The notes beneath the pieces were generated by a model. The model was given only the letters and a program-made list of their open reading frames with translations. It did not search any database and was not told where the DNA came from. The position numbers were made by a program, and so were the translations under genes. Positions 8,352 through 13,009 of a DNA stretch of 13,009 bases are shown piece after piece (the first letter of the stretch is position 1; each line of letters begins with the position of its first letter). Origin of the DNA: Conidiobolus incongruus B7586 (Eukaryota; Entomophthoromycota; Entomophthoromycetes; Entomophthorales; Conidiobolaceae); the NCBI GenBank assembly GCA_000697335.1, contig JNEM01016630.1:1-13009 (forward strand), in the 5' to 3' direction.

Positions 8352-10130
8352 AACAAAAAAGTATTAATTATAATACAAAAAGATATTATCGAAATTTTAG
8401 TCCAAATTTTAGAACAATGACGCTTATATATACAAGAAAATGTAATTTAATTGAAAATTTGTATTAATACCATCCATATAGCTCAGTATGAGTATATTGA
8501 TCAATTTTAAACCATTTGATAATAATTATTTTGTTAACTTAAGGGATGAATTCTACCTTTTTTTGTCCCATACACTATCACAGGGTAACCTAACAAGGAG
8601 CTAAATCATCGGTGAAATTCGAGATATCTAGGTACCGGTTTAATATTCCATATTATCTAATTAATTTGAATATTTAATCCATATTTTGTTCATTATAGGA
8701 GTTATTGATTTATAAAAGATTGTCACTTTAATTATTAACGATTGATGTTTATATAATATCTCAATAGATTTCAAAAATATATAAGCTATTTAGAAGTGTA
8801 TTTGATCTCTAGATATCAATTTTAATCAGTTCATTAAATCAAACACTAAAAGATAATCAATCAAATTTGTAGATTTCAATCATTACAATAAAATCAAATG
8901 ATCCAGTCAACTCCAATTCTCCTTAAAAAACTTATAAAATGCCTTTAGGCTCCATTCATCAGTAGCGAATAAGTGATAATATCTGAAATGTTACCACAAT
9001 GAAATAAAATTAGGGATAAAAAATTGCGAGTATATTCAACCCTAAAAAAAGAGATTAAATTAGTATTCTTACCAATAGATACTAAAGAATAAAAAAATTC
9101 TCAATTAGGAAGTAAAAAATTCCTTGAATAGTCTGGGGAAATTTAATATTAAATTTATGATTAATATAAGATAGTAGATAAATTACTGGATAGAATTTAA
9201 ATTTTTTGGATAACATCTATCCTGTAATAATAATAATAATTGTATGAATATAACTGATTTAAAAATATTGAACCAAATATTTGTTTGATTTGTTTTTATT
9301 TGATCTGAATACTTGAACAAATTCGTATTTTGTTTAATTCAATGATTTATAAATTAAATATTGAAGTAACTTAACATTACACAAAGGTACCTTTACAATT
9401 AATTATAAAATTGAGAAGTATTGATCTTTTTTGATGATTAAGATCTTGAAAGATAGTAATTGATTAACCTTTTGAAATAATTTAACCATTTTTGTATTGA
9501 ATAAATGACTTATTCCAATATGTTAAAAATATTTTGATATTGTCATTCATCAAAATGTATCATTTTAAATAAATTTTAAACACATTCAAGTTGTTTCTAA
9601 TTCAATGAGACAATTTTCAGTATTAGGTAAATTAGTTTATAATTTCGAAGGTACAAGAACAAATACTACATTTGGTTCCTTGATTTATCATATCATATAG
9701 TCAAAAATGTTTATTTAAAAGAGGTGTTTAATCAACAGCAACTTTCTTAAAGATAACTTTAAAATCAGTCAAACTAAAAGATAGGAACAATTTCATATTC
9801 ATTTCTGCTTGTCAAAAATTAGTTACATAGGAGAGATAATCAGTCAAGTAAGCAACCAATAAGTGATATCTCAACATCAGTTTAAGTCAAATTAAATAAT
9901 AATTAAAATTTCATATCTTTAATTTAAAATTAATTATTATAGGAGACTTTTTTTCCATTCAATTAAAACACTTAAAGATATCTTATTTTTAGCCAAGGCC
10001 CAATATAATTATAACTTACTGTTTATATCTTTTAGTCAAACAATAATTGTGCATGATGATTTTTGCATCAATCACGGATCTTTCTACAAGAACTAACATG
10101 GAATCTCTCTGAATATAATAACGAATTATT
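8352..10130. other. Intergenic region with unresolved gene-like patches
   Basis: No confident gene is found. By eye the base composition is less AT-extreme than at 10140-11490, with patches at about 8560-8640, 8900-8990, 9840-9880 and 10030-10110. Minus-strand reading shows splice-like signals (an intron-like block at 9042-9072, a GTAAGT donor-like site near 10020) and short open stretches at 8907-8990 and 10011-10126. These could be pieces of an unrecognised small-exon gene on the minus strand, a decayed gene, or chance. The 5' UTR and promoter of the hydrolase gene must lie at the left edge, just above 8351. Confidence 0.5.
9225..9240. repeat. (TAA)n microsatellite
   Basis: Five TAA units and a trailing T. 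This is a short simple-sequence tract of no evident function, useful only as a possible length-variable marker. Confidence 0.8.
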
Positions 10131-10495
10131 ACTCATTGATTAAAGTCTAATTTTTTAAATTAATTAATATGAATATGAAAATTATTTTAAATTAAATTTT
10201 ATTAAAACTTAATATTAATCTTAAAAAAATGAAAAAATATATTTTATAAATTAAAAAAATATAAATATTATTTTTGAAAAGCTTCAATTATTATAGTACT
10301 TAAAATTAAATTTAATTGGTATATAAAAACAAATAAATATGTTTTAATGTAAGAACAAGCATATAAGTACCTTAATTATAATAATTAATAAATGATGTTT
10401 GTATTTATTTTTACTATAATTGAATTATTGGGAATAGTAATATACTTTACAAATGATAAGTAATGATTCTGTATATTGTTAAATAATATTAAATA

Positions 10496-10517
10496 ATATA
10501 TATATATATATATATAT
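10496..10517. repeat. (AT)11 microsatellite
   Basis: Eleven uninterrupted AT units. It is a self-complementary tract likely to vary in length between strains. No functional role is implied. Confidence 0.9.
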
Positions 10518-10771
10518 GATTTTGAAATTTAAGAAAGAAATATGATATATATTTGAAATTAAAAATAATTGAAAAAATTCAATATAATATAAGTAATATT
10601 CTATTTAATGATATTAAAAGATATGATAATAAGATCTTGTTTATAATTTATCATTAAGTTTGTCTAATACACAGACAGTCCTTAACTTGGATCTAAGCAA
10701 GATTATATATATCTTTTATCCTTATATCAATTATTTTTTTAGAAATTCAACCTTTGTATTTACGCTAGATT

Positions 10772-10789
10772 AGGAATTTTTTAATTCCT
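10772..10789. repeat. Perfect 7-bp inverted repeat (hairpin)
   Basis: AGGAATT and AATTCCT flank a TTTT loop, giving a perfect 18-nt hairpin. It is not next to any gene, so a terminator role is unlikely. It may be chance. Confidence 0.5.
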
Positions 10790-11490
10790 GAATAATTATT
10801 GATATTATATTTTATAATAAGAGTATATAGAATATGATATTCATTTGAATAATAATTAAAATTCATAATTTCAAATATAATTGAAAAATAAGTTGATATA
10901 TAGTATTATTATCAATTTGTATTATTTTAGAAAATTATAATTTATTATTATTAGTCTAAAATATATTAATAACTAAGAATCTTGATTTTGCTCTTAGATT
11001 TTATATAACAAGATTTTTTGAAATTGAAAATAAATTGTGGTTTTAATATAATATATAAAATTAATATTTTTATTATTATTATAACTTTTGTTAAAATCTT
11101 AATAAATTTCTAATAATAAATAACTTTTTATTAAAGCTTGAAATTAAATGATTTATAAGTAAAATAATTTTATTTAAAATTATTTTATTTAAATTATTTT
11201 CTTTTTTATAAGCTGATTTTTTAATTATCTAAAGGAATTATAATTATATAAATTATAATATAATGAATATTTTAGATATAATACCTTATTTATTATTTTT
11301 AATTAGAAATCTTTTTTTAATTTATATATTATATATATTAACTTGCAAAAATAAGTCATAAAATCAAAAATATATATATTTTAATTAATAACTAAAACAA
11401 TTGTATATATCAAATTATCTGAAACTATAATATATAATTAAAGTATATTATTTAATAATAAATAAATATATTTAGATATATTTAATAAAC

Positions 11491-11545
11491 TATTGGTAAA
11501 AATATTAACTCTTAATATTTAACTAAAGTAAGTTATAAATTTATA
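11491..11545 (+). repeat. Left terminal inverted repeat of the Tc1-like element
   Basis: It aligns with the reverse complement of 12698-12753. Bases 11529-11545 are identical to the reverse complement of 12698-12714. Weak similarity may continue about 15-20 bp further inward. Confidence 0.75.
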
Positions 11546-11689
11546 GGTTTTTAAGATAGAAGGATATATTTAACAATATATAACCATATTTTTTTCTCTT
11601 TTTGCTTTTATTTTATATAATATTTTATAAATATATTAAATTTTTTTATTAATATTATTATACTTAAATCCCTCTCTAAAAAAATCTAT

Positions 11690-12676
11690 TTGTATATTAA
11701 TTAACTTTATAAAGAAAGTAAATCAACTTATAATATTATTAAAATTACTAGTGTTAGCTAGTTTATTATAGCTAAGGTTATTAAGAATAACAATAAAAAA
11801 ACATTTAAACTTAAACTTAAGTGTATTAAGATTATAGATAAATATAATGAGAAGTATATTTATAGGTTAGTTAATATAAGCAAATATAGTATTTCTATAG
11901 AAATATAGCAGGAATTATAAGACTATATAAAAATATTAGTTAGCACTAATATTATTATATATACTTTATATTAGTATAGATACCATTTATATTTTAAAAA
12001 AAAACACCCCCAACTAAAAAAATCTTATTATAAAGTTAGGTAAGAGTTTAAATATTGTTATTAATATTAAATTAAAATTAATTAGAATAAAGTTATTTAG
12101 TTTAATAAAACAAAAATATACTTTAGTAAATCTAATTAAAAAGCTAGATATTTTAGAAAAGATACAAAACTACTTTATAACTATAATATTAATTCTACCC
12201 AAAAGTATAATAATAGGTTAATTATTGTTTAGGGAGGTATATTGTCTTTAGGTATAAGGTATCTTTGTAAAGTTAATAGGGGAATTAATACTAAAATATA
12301 TTAAAGTATTCTAAATAATAAATTGAAAAAAACCATTGAATAATATAGGTTAAACAAATCTAATGTTATTTGCTAATAAGATAATACTTCTTATTATATT
12401 ATAGCTTCTATTACTAAATAACTTAAAAATAACAAGATAATAATTATAAAGTGGTTTTCTCAATTTTCTAACTTTAATTTAATTGAATATCTTTAGGATT
12501 AGTTAAAAAAAACTATTAAAGTTTTCCCTCTAGCAAAAAATTTAAATCAACTTTAAAAATATATTCAAGAAGCATAAAATAAAATTAACCTTTTTTAGTG
12601 TAAAAAGTTAGTTGATTTTATACTCTATAAACTTAAAGAGGTTAAAAAAGTTAAAGGTTGATATACTAAGTTTTAA
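11690..12676 (+). pseudogene. Tc1-like transposase pseudogene (DD34E)
   Basis: A single frame (starting at 11690, ending with TAA at 12674-12676) keeps transposase similarity over about 330 codons, near the full Tc1 transposase length. An N-terminal helix-turn-helix trace reads LYKESKSTYNIIKITSVS then FIIAKVIKN, like the family's LYxEGKSxRxIAxxxGVSxxTVxxVIK. A second domain reads RYHLYFKKKHPQ. The catalytic core follows: KVI, a stop, then FNKTKIYF, where the first catalytic Asp (of W-S-D-E) has become Asn at 12104; GGILSLG then RYLCKVN; DNTSYY with the second Asp at 12380; and KWFSQFSNFNLIEYL with Glu at 12485. The Asp-to-Glu gap is 34 residues, diagnostic of Tc1. About 23 in-frame stops are present with no visible frameshift. 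Most sit where the family has Gln (CAA to TAA) or Trp (TGG to TAG). No start codon is identifiable. The gene cannot encode a working enzyme. Confidence 0.85.
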
Positions 12677-12697
12677 TTTTTTTTATCACCAATAACT

Positions 12698-12753
12698 TAT
12701 AAATTTATAACTTATCCTAGGTAAAATTTAAGGATTTATATTTTAACCAATTA
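12698..12753 (-). repeat. Right terminal inverted repeat of the Tc1-like element
   Basis: This is the inverted partner of 11491-11545, with about 80% identity by hand alignment. It begins about 20 bp after the transposase stop codon, so the 3' UTR of the element is very short. Confidence 0.75.
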
Positions 12754-13009
12754 GTAACTAAATATTATCATTTAATGATATATATAATTAATAAATATAA
12801 TAGATTTTAATTATTTAATTTAGGTTTATTTCATTAAATATTAATTAAGTTATTAGTAAAAATATAAGTGTTTTTAATTTTATAACTCATTTTTATAGGT
12901 TAATGTATTTAATTTTTAAATTTCTCTTTTAAAATTTAATATTATTTAAGAAATAAATGTTAAATATGTTTAAATATAGTTATATATTAAAGAAAAGTTT
13001 AATTTTGTG

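Larger units (their letters stand above)
10131..11490. other. Extremely AT-rich gene-free DNA
   Basis: Long runs of A and T with stops in every frame. I see no gene. Short, less AT-rich words occur near 10660-10710. The only structured items are a dinucleotide tract at 10496-10517 and a perfect hairpin at 10772-10789. The composition resembles that of the transposon relic to its right, so some of it may be older repeat DNA decayed past recognition; this is inference. Confidence 0.6.
11491..12753 (+). mobile_element. Decayed Tc1/mariner-family DNA transposon
   Basis: This is an about 1.26-kb element with a transposase relic on the plus strand and long terminal inverted repeats. The left end (11491-11545) and the reverse complement of the right end (12698-12753) align at about 80% over 53 bp by hand. 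The match includes an identical inner core of 17 bases and a shared TTGG near both tips. Many of the differences between the ends are transitions. TA dinucleotides at 11491-11492 and 12752-12753 fit the TA target duplication of this superfamily, though I cannot prove the exact borders in such AT-rich flanks. Size, repeat structure and the DD34E-like transposase agree with the Tc1 family. The element is non-autonomous and old. Confidence 0.82.

Noticed and set aside
8569-8640. Possible start exon beginning ATGAATTCTACC with an intron-like GTAACC to CTAG
   Set aside because: The spliced product would stop after about 16 residues, and the branch-like word is too close to the donor.
9605-9700. 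Plus-strand open frame of 31 aa starting MRQFSVLGKLVY
   Set aside because: It is short, has no homologue I recognise, and lies opposite the equally uncertain minus-strand signals.
1-13009. CRISPR arrays, bacterial operon signals, rRNA, virus-like elements
   Set aside because: No regularly spaced repeats, ribosome-binding sites, rRNA blocks or capsid, envelope or reverse-transcriptase-like frames were seen; the spliced genes show a eukaryotic nuclear context.

Overview
The window looks like nuclear DNA of a very AT-rich fungus, most likely an early-diverging lineage (an Entomophthoromycotina/Zoopagomycota-type genome would fit). The reasons are: short spliceosomal introns (about 42-110 nt, mostly 45-60) with GTA donors and TACTAAT-like branch sites; a MUS81, an MPC1 and a mitochondrial uL22m, which together need a mitochondrial eukaryote; a fungal-style basic/aromatic C-terminal tail on uL22m; and a decayed Tc1-like transposon of a type common in such fungi. 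The lineage is an inference. Kingdom-level placement rests on family resemblance recalled from memory, not on a search.

Layout. Positions 1-625 are AT-rich DNA with no gene seen. Positions 626-1254 (minus) hold MPC1, the mitochondrial pyruvate carrier subunit, in five exons. One exon is only 4 nt and the next is 16 nt. Positions 1557-3495 (minus) hold MUS81, the structure-selective endonuclease subunit, in six exons with an intact ERKxxxD active site. Positions 3496-4891 are an AT-rich divergent intergenic region. Positions 4892-5843 (plus) hold the mitochondrial large-subunit ribosomal protein uL22m, in five exons. Positions 5844-6941 are AT-rich with one small gene-like patch. Positions 6942-8351 (minus) hold an intronless, membrane-anchored serine hydrolase of the beta-lactamase/class C family. 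Positions 8352-10130 are intergenic, but patches have gene-like base composition and splice-like signals that I could not resolve into a gene. Positions 10131-11490 are extremely AT-rich. Positions 11491-12753 are a Tc1/mariner (DD34E) transposon relic with long degenerate terminal inverted repeats. Its transposase frame has no visible frameshift but about 23 premature stops, mostly explicable by C-to-T/G-to-A changes giving TpA.

The genes do not form one pathway. MPC1 and uL22m are nuclear genes for mitochondrial proteins, MUS81 acts in nuclear DNA repair, and the hydrolase is probably a membrane or secretory-pathway enzyme. I see no CRISPR array, tRNA, rRNA, virus-like element or gene cluster. 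The most notable observation is the MPC1 4-nt microexon: without it the reading frame and the near-invariant STHFWGP motif are both lost.
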